DNA from: Anaerolineae bacterium
GTDB lineage: Bacteria > Chloroflexota > Anaerolineae > Aggregatilineales > UBA2796
Reading direction: 5' to 3'
NCBI GenBank assembly: GCA_020851855.1
Contig: JADZBY010000457.1
Span: 1 to 47,154 of the forward strand
DNA: 47,154 nt
The position numbers were made by a program, and so were the translations under genes. Under the pieces are notes generated by a model. The model was not told the origin of the DNA and did not search any database. It saw nothing but the letters and a program-made list of their open reading frames with translations. Positions 27,429-36,560 of the stretch are shown here, piece after piece (positions within the stretch are counted from its first letter, which is position 1; each line of letters starts with the position of its first letter).

Positions 27429-29771
27429 ATGGCACTGGAAGAAGCCGGACTAAAGCTAGTCGCTGAGAACTCTGGCGTGTTCGTCGATGCGCTGGGTCGC
27501 GCGCACGACGCGCGCGGTCGCTTCGTCGCCGGCTTGCAGAAGGCCGGGCCGGAGTCCACCGCCGCCAGCCAGGTTGTGACCGGTGCGCTGCGCCATATCG
27601 GCACGGTCGCGGTGGATGCCTTCATGCAGGCCGGCAAAGCGGCCGTTGGGTTCGTGCAGGATTCCGTCAAGGTGGCCGGCGACTTCGAAGCCGGCATGCA
27701 ACGCTTCGCGGCCGTCACCGGCGATTCGCTCGACGAGAGCGGGCTGTCACTCAAAGACTTTAGAGACCAATTCCTGCAACTGGGCAAAGACACACAGTAC
27801 TCCGCTGCCCAGGCCGAAGAGGCCGCGATCAACCTCGCCAAAGGCGGGATTGACCCGCTCACCATTTCCACGAGTGGCCTGAAGGGCACGCTTGACCTGG
27901 CGGCGGGCGCTGAGGTCGAGCTGGGCCTGGCCAGCGAGATCGTGGCGAAGCAGCTCGGCGTGTGGGCCGACACCGGCGTCACCGGCGCGGATGTCGCAAA
28001 CCTCCTGGCACAGGCTGCCAACGCTTCGACCGTGGGCGTGGAAGACCTGGCACTGGGGTTAGCCAACTCTGGCGGATCCGCGAAAGTTGCCGGCGTCTCG
28101 TTCAAAGACCTCACCACCACCATGGCGCTGATTGCGCCCAACTTCAGTTCCGCTGCCGACGCCGGCACGTCCTTAAAGACCTTCATCTCGCGCCTGATCC
28201 CCACGACGAAGAACCAGGCCGCGGCCATGATCGAGCTGGGTCTGGCGACGGAGGACGGCAAGTCCGCCTTCTTCGACGCGCAGGGTCAATTCGTCGGCAT
28301 GGAGAAAGCCTCGCAGATGCTCCAGAACGCCACGAAGGACCTGACGCAGGAGCAGAAGCTCCAGGCGCTGCAGACCATCTTCGGGCAGGACGCCATTCGC
28401 GCGGCGGCGTCGATTGCCGAGGCCGGGTCGGTGGGCTTCAACGACATGGCCGCGGCGATGAAGAATGCGGGCTCTGCCAGCGAGCAGGCGGCTAAACGCC
28501 AGCAGGGCTTCAACTTCGCCCAGGAACAGTTGAACGGGTCGCTGGAGACGTTGCAGATTGTGATTGGCACCGCGCTCCTCCCTATACTGACCACGCTCCT
28601 GAACGACTGGATATCGCCGGGCGTGGACGCGGTGATGGCCTTCGCGCAAGGCTTCTTCGACGCGAGTGACAAGACGACGTTCCTGAAGGACTCGCTCAAC
28701 AACCTGATCCCTGGGGCGGGTGAACTCATCACGATCATCCAGCAGGTCATTACCTTCATCACCAACCTGGCCACCAGCCTGCAACAGCCGTCGCCGGAGA
28801 TGGAGAAGCTGGCGGACGTGTTCGAGATCGCCGGCGCGGTGATCGACTCGGTGGTCAAGGCTATCGCGAAAGTGGTCGAAGCCATCTTCGGCGAGGTCGC
28901 CAAGTTTATTGACGCCAACGGCAAGGACATTGAGAAGTTTATCGGCGACGCCTGGAACATGATCTTGCAGATCATCACCGGCATCCTGAAGCTGATCCAA
29001 GGCATCGTGGTGCCGATCCTGAACGCCATTGCCAACTTCATCAAGACCAACTCGAAAGACATCCAGAACTTCATCGACAACACCTGGACGTTCATTAAGA
29101 CCATCATCGACACTGCGCTCAAGCTGATCCTGGGGATTGTCAACGCGGCGCTGAAGCTGTTGCAAGGCGATGTCAGCGGCGCACTGAACATCCTGAAGAG
29201 CACCATCAACACGATCTGGAACAACATCAAGACCATCATCGAGACGCTGATCAACCAGATCGCCACCGTGGTGAAGCTGGTCTTCAATGCCCTGGGTGTT
29301 GACATCGGCAACATCCTGAACGGCATCAAGGGCACGATTGAGTCGATCTGGAACAACATCAAGAATGCGATCACCGGCGCGGTGCAAGCGGCTTATGACA
29401 AGGTGGTCGAGATTGTGGGCGGGTTCGTCAGCATCGGCACAAACATCATTAACAACATTGTGAATGGCCTCAACGCCGCCAAGGACGCGGTGATTAACAC
29501 GCTGAAGTGGATCATCGAAGAGGCCATCAATAAGATCAAGGAATTCTTTGGCATCGGCAGTGGCAGCGGAAGTGGCCTCAACCTGAATGTCAACGGACTT
29601 GACCTGCTGGGCGGGCGGCGCATCGCGCAACCCACATCGACCGGCGTGACACGCACCGTCACGAACAATGCCAGTTACGTGCGCAACTACAACCTCGGCG
29701 GCGTGGTGACCACCTCAAGTGCTGGTGAAGTGATTAGCCGCTTCGCCGTGTTGCAAGCCATGGCCGGGTAA
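27429..29771 (+). CDS. Tape measure protein
   Basis: 780 aa. The first 380 residues hold the phage minor tail/TP901 core: FEAGMQRFAAVTGDSLDESG, AAQAEEAAINLAKGGIDPLT, ANLLAQAANASTVGVEDLAL, FGQDAIRAAASIAEAGSVGF. Then comes a long run of hydrophobic and amphipathic helices with repeated units such as IWNNIKTIIETLIN and IWNNIKNAITGAV, and a C-terminal beta-rich tail. With about 1.5 A per residue the tail would be near 115-120 nm. Defines the particle as a siphovirus together with the chaperone pair. Confidence 0.9.
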   Translation: MALEEAGLKLVAENSGVFVDALGRAHDARGRFVAGLQKAGPESTAASQVVTGALRHIGTVAVDAFMQAGKAAVGFVQDSVKVAGDFEAGMQRFAAVTGDSLDESGLSLKDFRDQFLQLGKDTQYSAAQAEEAAINLAKGGIDPLTISTSGLKGTLDLAAGAEVELGLASEIVAKQLGVWADTGVTGADVANLLAQAANASTVGVEDLALGLANSGGSAKVAGVSFKDLTTTMALIAPNFSSAADAGTSLKTFISRLIPTTKNQAAAMIELGLATEDGKSAFFDAQGQFVGMEKASQMLQNATKDLTQEQKLQALQTIFGQDAIRAAASIAEAGSVGFNDMAAAMKNAGSASEQAAKRQQGFNFAQEQLNGSLETLQIVIGTALLPILTTLLNDWISPGVDAVMAFAQGFFDASDKTTFLKDSLNNLIPGAGELITIIQQVITFITNLATSLQQPSPEMEKLADVFEIAGAVIDSVVKAIAKVVEAIFGEVAKFIDANGKDIEKFIGDAWNMILQIITGILKLIQGIVVPILNAIANFIKTNSKDIQNFIDNTWTFIKTIIDTALKLILGIVNAALKLLQGDVSGALNILKSTINTIWNNIKTIIETLINQIATVVKLVFNALGVDIGNILNGIKGTIESIWNNIKNAITGAVQAAYDKVVEIVGGFVSIGTNIINNIVNGLNAAKDAVINTLKWIIEEAINKIKEFFGIGSGSGSGLNLNVNGLDLLGGRRIAQPTSTGVTRTVTNNASYVRNYNLGGVVTTSSAGEVISRFAVLQAMAG

Positions 29772-29786
29772 TGACAACAGGTGACT

Positions 29787-32279
29787 ATGAAACTACTGCG
29801 ACAAATCACTGAAGATGTTTCCAACGTTGCACTGGACGATGGGCAGGCCGGCGTGTGGTCGGTGATCGTGCCGGATGAAACAACCAACATGGTTGTGAAT
29901 CCCTCGTTCGAAGTTGACGCCGCATCCTGGGGGGCAACCTGGATCACCGAAACCATCGCGCGGGTGTCCACCCACGCGCATGCCGGTGCATGGTCGCTAG
30001 AGGTGACACCCACCGGAGACCCGGACCTGTATGAAGGGGCAACCACGGTCATCGCTGGATCACTGGCGAGCCATACCTACACGGTCAGTCTCTGGTTTCT
30101 GGGCGCGCATGGGGTCTCCTATCGCACCGGTTTTGGCACGCCCGTGCTACTGAACATGAGCTTTGTGCTCGCCTTCAAGGGCACGGGCGAGTGGCAGCGT
30201 ATTGAGTTCACCTCTACCGCGCCTGGCGCCATGTCACCAGGGGCACTAGCGTTGTTCGTGGCTGTGGGGGAGGTAACCACAGCCCCCTTCTACATCGACC
30301 AGGTGCAGGTGGAAGAAAAACCATACGCCACGACCTACTGCGACGGCGATCAGGACGGCTGTGTGTGGACGGGACTGGCGCACTACTCCGCGTCGCAGCG
30401 CGGGGGCTACTCACCAGAGGGCGGGCGCGTGCGCAACCTGCGCGAGTTCCACTTCACCACAGCGGCCATCATCGGCGCGGGCGCACCACCGCAAGCCAAC
30501 ATCATCGACGCTTATGCCCTTGTTGGCGGGGGCAACTACCAGCGCTCCATCGTTCCACCCCACTCATTCTCCATTGTGGGGCGCTTTGAATGCGACTCGA
30601 CGCTTGACCTCAAACGCGCCAGGCAGGCGCTGTATGACGCGATCAAGCCAAGGCGCACGCCGCGCACCGCGCCCATCCACCTGATCTACCAGCCGGTCGA
30701 TTGCGGCAAGCCCGTGGGCCGCGAGATCGTCATTGAGTGCGTCTACAGGAGCGGGCTGGAAGGCAACCACAGCGCCAACGTGGGCAACAGTGTGGCACTG
30801 GAGTTTGACCTGTTCGACGGGCTGGCGGTGGGCAGAGCGGTAAATGACAGCGCGGCGCTGCTGGCGGGCACGGCGACGGTGCAATACACGAAGAACGTGA
30901 TGCGCCGCGTGGATGGGCAGTGGAAGGCGCTGGGGCGAGGCGTGAATGACATTGTGTATGCCATCGCGAAAGGCCCTGGGGGGCTGATCTACGTGGGCGG
31001 CTCGTTTACGCAGGTGGTGGAATCGGACGGCACGATCTATGCGTCGCAGTACATCGCGCAGTGGACGCCGATGACCGAAACATGGGCCAACATGACCCCC
31101 GCTGGCGAGGGCACGGGGCCGGTGCGCGCGGTTGCCGTCGCGCCCAACGGCGAGGTGTATCTCGGTGGCAGTTTCACCAACTGGGGCTTTCCGCCGATCG
31201 GGGCGGCTGACAACATCGTGAAGTGGAACGGCATCATTTATGAGGCGGTGGGCACGGGCTGCAACAGCGATGTCTCGGTATTGGCTTTCGGCCCGGACGG
31301 GATGCTCTACGCGGGTGGCACCTTCACACTGGCTGGGGGCGTGGCAAACACGGCCTACATCGCCAAATGGGACGGTTCAGCCTGGTCGGCGCTCGGTACA
31401 GGCGCGAACGACGCCGTCTTCGCGCTAGCCTTTGACGCAAGCGGCATGTACGCCGGCGGTGACTTCACCAGCATCGGCGGCGTCGCGGCCACGCGCGTCG
31501 CCAAGTGGAACGGCGTCGCATGGTCAGCGCTTGGCAGTGGCGCAAACGGCCTGGTGATGGCGCTGGCTGTTGCACCGGATGGCACGCTGTACGCCGGTGG
31601 GCTATTCACCACCATCGGCGGCGTGTCAGCCAGCCGCATCGCGCGCTGGACGGGTGCGGCCTGGGAGCCACTTGGGTCGGGCTGCGACGGTAACGTGCTG
31701 GGGCTGGCGGTGGACTCGAAGGGACTCCTGTACGTGGTGGGGGAATTCACCAGCGCGGGGGGAATGCCAACGGTGGGCTTTGCGACGTGGAACGGCTCGG
31801 TGTGGGTACGCCCGGATGCCGACTCGCCGGGCAATTCGCTGGGGTACGCCGTGGCCGTGTTCGGCGATGGCTTCGGCAACGACGATGTTTATCTGGGCTT
31901 CGACGGCACGGATCCATCTATCGCTGACGCGGAGACAGCCGGCTACACAGAAGTGGTGGTGGGTGGCACGGCGGAGGTGTACCCGCGCGTGGCCTTCTCA
32001 ACGCCGGGGCTGCTGTCACGCTTGACCAACTTCACCACGGGGGAAAGTATCTACTTCAACAACACCATCCTGGACGGCGAGCGCGCCGTGCTCAAACTCG
32101 GCCCCAGCTCGACCTTTGCATCCACCTTTCGCATCAGCAAATTGAACGGCGTGTTACCCGGGTCGAACCTCGCGACGTGGCGACTTGTGCCCGGCGTGAA
32201 CAAGATCAGCCTGCTGGGGCCGGAAGCGCTGATGGTGTGGCACGAACAATTCGACTCGATTGACGGAGCGGCATTGTGA
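29787..32279 (+). CDS. Distal tail-like protein with CBM and beta-propeller inserts, 830 aa
   Basis: Start ATG 29787 with AGGTGA upstream. Residues about 30-190 are a CBM-like sandwich (TNMVVNPSFEVDAASWGATW, PFYIDQVQVEEKPYATTY). About 200-340 and 690-830 are segments typical of siphovirus distal tail proteins (LREFHFTTAAIIGAGAPPQA; FTTGESIYFNNTILDGERAV). Between them (about 370-650) lie at least six propeller blades of the form W-x-LG-x-G-x-N/D, V-x-ALA, LYAGGxFTxxGG, xIAxWNG (delta-60/Kelch-like). Located behind the tape measure, it would form the tail tip hub with glycan-binding extras. Confidence 0.7.
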   Translation: MKLLRQITEDVSNVALDDGQAGVWSVIVPDETTNMVVNPSFEVDAASWGATWITETIARVSTHAHAGAWSLEVTPTGDPDLYEGATTVIAGSLASHTYTVSLWFLGAHGVSYRTGFGTPVLLNMSFVLAFKGTGEWQRIEFTSTAPGAMSPGALALFVAVGEVTTAPFYIDQVQVEEKPYATTYCDGDQDGCVWTGLAHYSASQRGGYSPEGGRVRNLREFHFTTAAIIGAGAPPQANIIDAYALVGGGNYQRSIVPPHSFSIVGRFECDSTLDLKRARQALYDAIKPRRTPRTAPIHLIYQPVDCGKPVGREIVIECVYRSGLEGNHSANVGNSVALEFDLFDGLAVGRAVNDSAALLAGTATVQYTKNVMRRVDGQWKALGRGVNDIVYAIAKGPGGLIYVGGSFTQVVESDGTIYASQYIAQWTPMTETWANMTPAGEGTGPVRAVAVAPNGEVYLGGSFTNWGFPPIGAADNIVKWNGIIYEAVGTGCNSDVSVLAFGPDGMLYAGGTFTLAGGVANTAYIAKWDGSAWSALGTGANDAVFALAFDASGMYAGGDFTSIGGVAATRVAKWNGVAWSALGSGANGLVMALAVAPDGTLYAGGLFTTIGGVSASRIARWTGAAWEPLGSGCDGNVLGLAVDSKGLLYVVGEFTSAGGMPTVGFATWNGSVWVRPDADSPGNSLGYAVAVFGDGFGNDDVYLGFDGTDPSIADAETAGYTEVVVGGTAEVYPRVAFSTPGLLSRLTNFTTGESIYFNNTILDGERAVLKLGPSSTFASTFRISKLNGVLPGSNLATWRLVPGVNKISLLGPEALMVWHEQFDSIDGAAL

Positions 32280-32458
32280 GACAGAAGACACTGGACGAAC
32301 TGGCGCATGACTGCGCGGGCAGGGGAGCGATCAACAACGCGCGGCTGAGTGAAGAGGAGCGCGCACAGCTTAACGACGCCCAGCGACAGATCGAGTCGGT
32401 GACGTTCTATCGGTCACTGTGCGTGATCCAGCGGAGGTCTAGCGACGATGGCGACTGA
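32276..32458 (+). CDS. Hypothetical 60-aa protein
   Basis: GTG start overlapping the previous stop (GTGA) and overlapping the next gene by 11 bases. The product is helical and polar (RLSEEERAQLNDAQRQIESV). Not recognised. Support is its coupling to both neighbours in the tail-tip operon. Confidence 0.5.
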   Translation: MRQKTLDELAHDCAGRGAINNARLSEEERAQLNDAQRQIESVTFYRSLCVIQRRSSDDGD

Positions 32459-33566
32459 GTACGAAATCCGGGTGCGCGATGCGTCGGGCGCGCAGATCGC
32501 CTCGATCAACCGCTTCACGATCCTCGAATACACGCTCGTTGAGAACGATGTGGGATCGCTCTTTCTCACGCGCAACGAAGGGCTGCCTTACGAGTTCTTT
32601 AAGACCGATGTGCGGCTGGAGGTGTGGCGCTCGATTGACGGTGGCCCGGCCAGGCTGGAAGGCGATACGGTGTGGTTCGTGCGTAAGCCGGAATTGCAGA
32701 TCAGGGATAACCGCATGCTCTACATCACCGCCTACGACGCCAAGCACTTACTGAAGCGGCGCGTGGTGGCCTACAAAGCGGGCACGTCGCAGGCCCAGAA
32801 GAGCGGGGCGGCCTCGAACCTGATGAAGGCGATTGTGCGCGAGAACTTGGGTTCAACCGCCACCGACACGGCACGGCGGCTGAGCTTCTTCCAGGTGGCT
32901 GCGGACAACGGCGCGGGCTACAGCACGTCGAAGGCGTTCTCCTATCGCCAGGTCATGACCGTGTTGCAGGAGCTGGCGCGCGACAGCGCCGCGAATGGGA
33001 GCTATCTCTCGTTCGACGTGGTGCGCACCGGCGACGCAGCCGGGACACTGGAGTTTCGCACTTACCTCCACATGCGCGGCAACGACCACCGGCACGGCCT
33101 TTCCCCAGCGCCGGTGCTGCTATCGCCCGATACCGGAACGCTTGCCAACATCACCCTGGCCGACGACGCCGTCGAGGAAGTGACGTTCGCCTATGCGCTG
33201 GGCCAGGGCGAAGGGGCTGCGCGTGACGTGCAGACCGCTTCCAACACCGCGCGCATTGGCGTCTCGCCTTACAACCGCATCGAGGCCGCGGTGGAGGCGA
33301 CGAACGTGGCGTTGGGGGACACGGCCAGCCTGCTCGCCGAGGCGAAGGCGCGCCTGCGGGAGGGGCGGCTGCGCCGCTCATTCGCGGGTGAGTTGCGCGA
33401 GACGCCTGACTTGCGTTACGGCGTGCACTTCGGCTTCGGGGATGCCATTACTGCACAGGTGGGCAGGTATGCCTTTAACTGTCGGATCGACAAAGTGCGC
33501 GTGTACATCAATGCCGAACAGGGCGAAGCGGTCAACGTGAATTTGAGGAATGACGAACTGCTGTGA
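32448..33566 (+). CDS. Gp37-like siphovirus tail protein, 372 aa
   Basis: Tail tip/baseplate protein of the siphovirus Gp37-like type: RFTILEYTLVENDVGSLFLT and LPYEFFKTDVRLEVWRSIDG at the N terminus, then DTVWFVRKPELQIRDNRMLY, LLKRRVVAYKAGTSQAQKSG and an LRNDELL end. Such proteins form the beginning of the tail-associated hub and often carry the signature W.VR.....D......V...D....L..R.V. Placement after the distal tail protein fits. Confidence 0.7.
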   Translation: MATEYEIRVRDASGAQIASINRFTILEYTLVENDVGSLFLTRNEGLPYEFFKTDVRLEVWRSIDGGPARLEGDTVWFVRKPELQIRDNRMLYITAYDAKHLLKRRVVAYKAGTSQAQKSGAASNLMKAIVRENLGSTATDTARRLSFFQVAADNGAGYSTSKAFSYRQVMTVLQELARDSAANGSYLSFDVVRTGDAAGTLEFRTYLHMRGNDHRHGLSPAPVLLSPDTGTLANITLADDAVEEVTFAYALGQGEGAARDVQTASNTARIGVSPYNRIEAAVEATNVALGDTASLLAEAKARLREGRLRRSFAGELRETPDLRYGVHFGFGDAITAQVGRYAFNCRIDKVRVYINAEQGEAVNVNLRNDELL

Positions 33567-33590
33567 GGCCAGTGTTGTGAGGGCAGTGCT

Positions 33591-34211
33591 ATGAACAACC
33601 TCGAAGAAGCCATCATCGGTTTGCAGCGCCAGATCAACGCGCTTCAAGGGCGCGTGGATGTGAACCTGTCGCGCGAGTTCACGCCGTCTGCGCAAGCCGC
33701 CACGCCTGGGACGGTGGTACGGCGCGACGCCGATGGAGACATCACCATCACCGAGTTGCATGCCCTGGGCAGCATTCGTGAGTCCACCGCGCTGGGCGCG
33801 CACGTGTATTACGACGCGGCGCAATCCATTGTGGACAGAACAGTCACGGTGTTGACGTTCAACAGCGAGCGCTTTGACACGGACGACTGCCACAGCAATA
33901 GCGTGAACCCCACGCGCCTGACGTGTCGCACGTCAGGGATCTACGCCATCAGTGGACACGTGCGCTTCGCATCCAATGCGACCGGCACGCGGCGGCTGCT
34001 CCTCCGGCTGAATGGCGCAACCTTCATCGCCGAACAGGGCGTTCCTGCGCTCAGTGGGTCCATCACAGGGATCAGTGTCGCTGTGGCCGCATATCCGTTG
34101 AGTGCGAACGACTACATCGAGCTGGTGGTGCTTCAGACGAGTGGCGGCAACCTGGACGTGCAGTCGGTCGGCAATGCGACGCCGGAGTTCTCAATGGTGA
34201 GGGTGCCATGA
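33591..34211 (+). CDS. C1q/TNF-like receptor-binding protein, 206 aa
   Basis: A short N-terminal coiled coil (LEEAIIGLQRQINALQGRVD) is followed by a spacer with DADGDITI and a jelly-roll of C1q/TNF type (about 85-206): FNSERFDTDDCHSNSVNPTR, TCRTSGIYAISGHVRFASNA, RRLLLRLNGATFIAEQGV, LSANDYIELVVLQTSGG. Trimeric tail-tip proteins with this build bind host receptors. It overlaps the peptidase gene by four bases. Confidence 0.7.
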   Translation: MNNLEEAIIGLQRQINALQGRVDVNLSREFTPSAQAATPGTVVRRDADGDITITELHALGSIRESTALGAHVYYDAAQSIVDRTVTVLTFNSERFDTDDCHSNSVNPTRLTCRTSGIYAISGHVRFASNATGTRRLLLRLNGATFIAEQGVPALSGSITGISVAVAAYPLSANDYIELVVLQTSGGNLDVQSVGNATPEFSMVRVP

Positions 34212-34975
34212 AAGCAACGATTCGATCAAGCCCCTGGCTGCGACTGCGCGCGAGCGCTTCGCTCTCCGGCGCCGTGGTCGGCACGCTGCCCGATGGGGCC
34301 GCTGTGGACTTGAGCCGGCTGTTGTTTGACGCGACTGGCGCGCCGACGTGGGGCGTCATCCCGGCAGTCGTACACAACGCGGAACAGGGTATTCCGATCA
34401 GCACGGAGACCGGTGCGCCGGTCGAGTGGTACCTGTCGGCGCGCTGGCTGGACATCGCGCAGCCGCCCGCGCCCAACCCGGCGACGCCGACCTCCGAGTC
34501 CGTACAAATGCCGTACTTCAGCCAGGTGGGGAATCCGTTTTCCAACGATTGCGGCCCCGCCTGCTGGTGCATGTTGGCCAGCTACGCGGGCGTCAGGACG
34601 ACGGTGGAAGCGCTGGTGCGATTGATGGGCGTGGCGAACAAACTCACCACGTCTAATCAGGCGGTGACGGCGTTAACGCGGGTGGGCTTGCGCACGGTGA
34701 AGGGATCGCACATCTTGCGCCCGCCCTTCATGTGCCTGGTGTCGTATCCGAAATTGCCGGCGCGCTATCTGGATTATGACGGCCTGCACTTCATCGTCGT
34801 GACCGGCATTGACCGCAATGAAGCAAACGAGATTACGCGGGTGGTTTATCACGATCCGTTGTGGCCGACCCCCAGCCAGGGGGCGTACCGACGCATGACC
34901 GTGCCGCAGTTCCACGCGGCGGAAGCAGGCACGCACAACCGGGTGAGTGTCGTCATCGAGCCGCCTGTTGGATAG
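34208..34975 (+). CDS. SH3-like plus C39-type cysteine peptidase, 255 aa
   Basis: N-terminal SH3-like wall-binding domain (residues 1-80: LRLRASASLSGAVVGTLPDG, WYLSARWLDI), Pro-rich hinge, then a papain-like C39 peptidase domain: catalytic Cys in NDCGPACWCMLASYAG, His in DGLHFIVVTGID and Asp in YHDPLW. It may cut peptide crosslinks of the host cell wall, as an endolysin or tail-associated lysin. The ATG overlaps the end of the receptor-binding gene. Confidence 0.72.
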   Translation: MKATIRSSPWLRLRASASLSGAVVGTLPDGAAVDLSRLLFDATGAPTWGVIPAVVHNAEQGIPISTETGAPVEWYLSARWLDIAQPPAPNPATPTSESVQMPYFSQVGNPFSNDCGPACWCMLASYAGVRTTVEALVRLMGVANKLTTSNQAVTALTRVGLRTVKGSHILRPPFMCLVSYPKLPARYLDYDGLHFIVVTGIDRNEANEITRVVYHDPLWPTPSQGAYRRMTVPQFHAAEAGTHNRVSVVIEPPVG

Positions 34976-34983
34976 GAGTAGCC

Positions 34984-36537
34984 ATGAAGGGAACAACAAC
35001 CATTGATGTGAACGCGCGGGCCTCCGTGGGCCTTGTGCCAAAGGGCACGTTGGTAGAGGTGGAAGAATCAGACGTTGAAGGCTTCTATCGCACCAGCCTG
35101 TCTACCGGAGGCCAGCGCGTTGCGGACGTGCTGATCGCCAAGCGGTATGTGCAACTTGAGCAACCACCGCCGCCCCCACCTCCACCGCCGCCGCCGGCAG
35201 ACGTTTGGCGCGTGGAATACTTCAACAATATGACCCTGACCGGTGCGCCGGTCAAAACTGAGACGATCACCGCGTTGGCAATCAATCTGAACTGGGGCAG
35301 CGGCGGGCCGGCTGGCCTGCCGGCGGATGGGTTCAGCGCACGCTTCACGCGCACCATCGAGCAGCCCGCCGGCGCGTCGAAGTTGCGCGTCGTGGCCACC
35401 ACGGACGATGGGTTCAGAATCTTGCTGGACGGCGCGAAGGTGTTCGAGCGCTGGGCCGACATGGCGCCCACACGCCATGAGACGTTCATCGACTGCGCAC
35501 CAGGCAAGCACCAGCTCGTGTTCGAGTATTACGAGAACAAGGGCGGTGCGGTGATCCAGGCGGAGTATGGGCCGTACACGCCGCCTCCGCCGCCTCCACC
35601 GGTGCAGAACACAACGGTGATGATCGGGTTGAACGACGTGGCGCCGGGCCTGGACACGGCGGAGTTTGCGCAGTATTTCGAGAGCGGTTGCGGCTTTGCG
35701 ACGGTGACGTTCAACCCGGCCAAAGCAAAGCAGTGGAAAGAGCGCTGGCCGAACGCGCTCATCTTCGCCCGCCCGATGTTGCCGAAGGGGTATGAGCCGA
35801 GCTTCGAGCAGTGGCACGCCCTGTTGCACGAAGCCTTCACGCCGGGCATGGGGCTGTTCGGGGCGAACGAGAACGACAGCGGGTTCAACGGCGAGCCGGA
35901 TAGCATCCTGCGCCGGGCCGAGTTCGACCGTCGCAACTTCGAGTTCGCGCGGGCCAACGGCATGATCTATGCGGGCTACGGCTTTTCGATGGGTAACCCG
36001 AACTATGTCGATCCGCGCGTGGTCAGAGCCGTGCACGATGGGTATGCGGATCTGTGGCGAGAGGGCATGTGGTTCAACACGCATAGCTACTCCGGCGACG
36101 ATCACTCAGGCATGCCGCTTCGCCAGCGCATCTATGACGAAACGGTGTTTACCGACACCTTCACCGACTGGCAGGATAAGCCGGTGGTGATCCAGCACCA
36201 TCAGACGCTGTGGCTTGAAGAGAACTGGCGTTTCCTGTTCTATCTGTGTGGCCTTGACCCAGCCAACCCCAGCAACGCCAGCATCGTGAGTGACGAGACC
36301 GGCGTCGATCAGTATCCAGGCGGGTTCCCCACCCACGGCTACACCGACGAGGAGATCGCGAGCTGGTCGAAACGGTTTGCCGTGATCAACTCGAGCCCGA
36401 CGATCATCAACGGCGTGAGCTACAAGTCACCTTACAAGGCAGGCGCGCTCTACTGCGTGACGAATGGCATGGACTGGGCTGGGTACAAGGTGAACCTCCC
36501 GGCGAGGCGTTTCCGTGAGCTGGGTGTGTGGCGCTGA
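34984..36537 (+). CDS. SH3-PA14-glycoside-hydrolase lysin, 517 aa
   Basis: Domains in order: SH3-like (residues 1-60, VNARASVGLVPKGTLVEVEE); poly-proline linker; PA14-type carbohydrate-binding domain (about 72-195: WRVEYFNNMTLTGAPVKTET, LRVVATTDDGFRILLDGAKV, HQLVFEYYENKGGAVIQAEY); second poly-proline linker; and a TIM-barrel-like hydrolase (about 210-517) with GLFGANENDSGFNGEPDSIL carrying candidate acidic residues and YAGYGFSMGNPNYVDPRVVR. Last gene of the late arm. Role is likely wall or capsule degradation; the exact hydrolase family is not recognised. Confidence 0.68.
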   Translation: MKGTTTIDVNARASVGLVPKGTLVEVEESDVEGFYRTSLSTGGQRVADVLIAKRYVQLEQPPPPPPPPPPPADVWRVEYFNNMTLTGAPVKTETITALAINLNWGSGGPAGLPADGFSARFTRTIEQPAGASKLRVVATTDDGFRILLDGAKVFERWADMAPTRHETFIDCAPGKHQLVFEYYENKGGAVIQAEYGPYTPPPPPPPVQNTTVMIGLNDVAPGLDTAEFAQYFESGCGFATVTFNPAKAKQWKERWPNALIFARPMLPKGYEPSFEQWHALLHEAFTPGMGLFGANENDSGFNGEPDSILRRAEFDRRNFEFARANGMIYAGYGFSMGNPNYVDPRVVRAVHDGYADLWREGMWFNTHSYSGDDHSGMPLRQRIYDETVFTDTFTDWQDKPVVIQHHQTLWLEENWRFLFYLCGLDPANPSNASIVSDETGVDQYPGGFPTHGYTDEEIASWSKRFAVINSSPTIINGVSYKSPYKAGALYCVTNGMDWAGYKVNLPARRFRELGVWR

Positions 36538-36543
36538 GGATGT

Positions 36544-36557
36544 ATTTCCGTGGAAAT
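36544..36557. other. Short inverted repeat between convergent arms
   Basis: ATTTCC-GT-GGAAAT lies in the 23 bases between the lysin stop and the integrase stop. No T-run follows on either strand. It is too short to call a terminator; a role as part of the attachment site or as a weak bidirectional stop is possible. Confidence 0.3.
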
Positions 36558-36560
36558 GGA

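Noticed and set aside
28173..29630. Long minus-strand frames opposite the tape measure gene
   Set aside because: Composition is typical of antisense frames of a GC-rich, repeat-containing gene; no ribosome site and no motif.
36538..36560. attP core at the ATTTCC-GT-GGAAAT repeat
   Set aside because: Serine integrase sites are longer and no second copy or host sequence is available; only the inverted repeat is reported.
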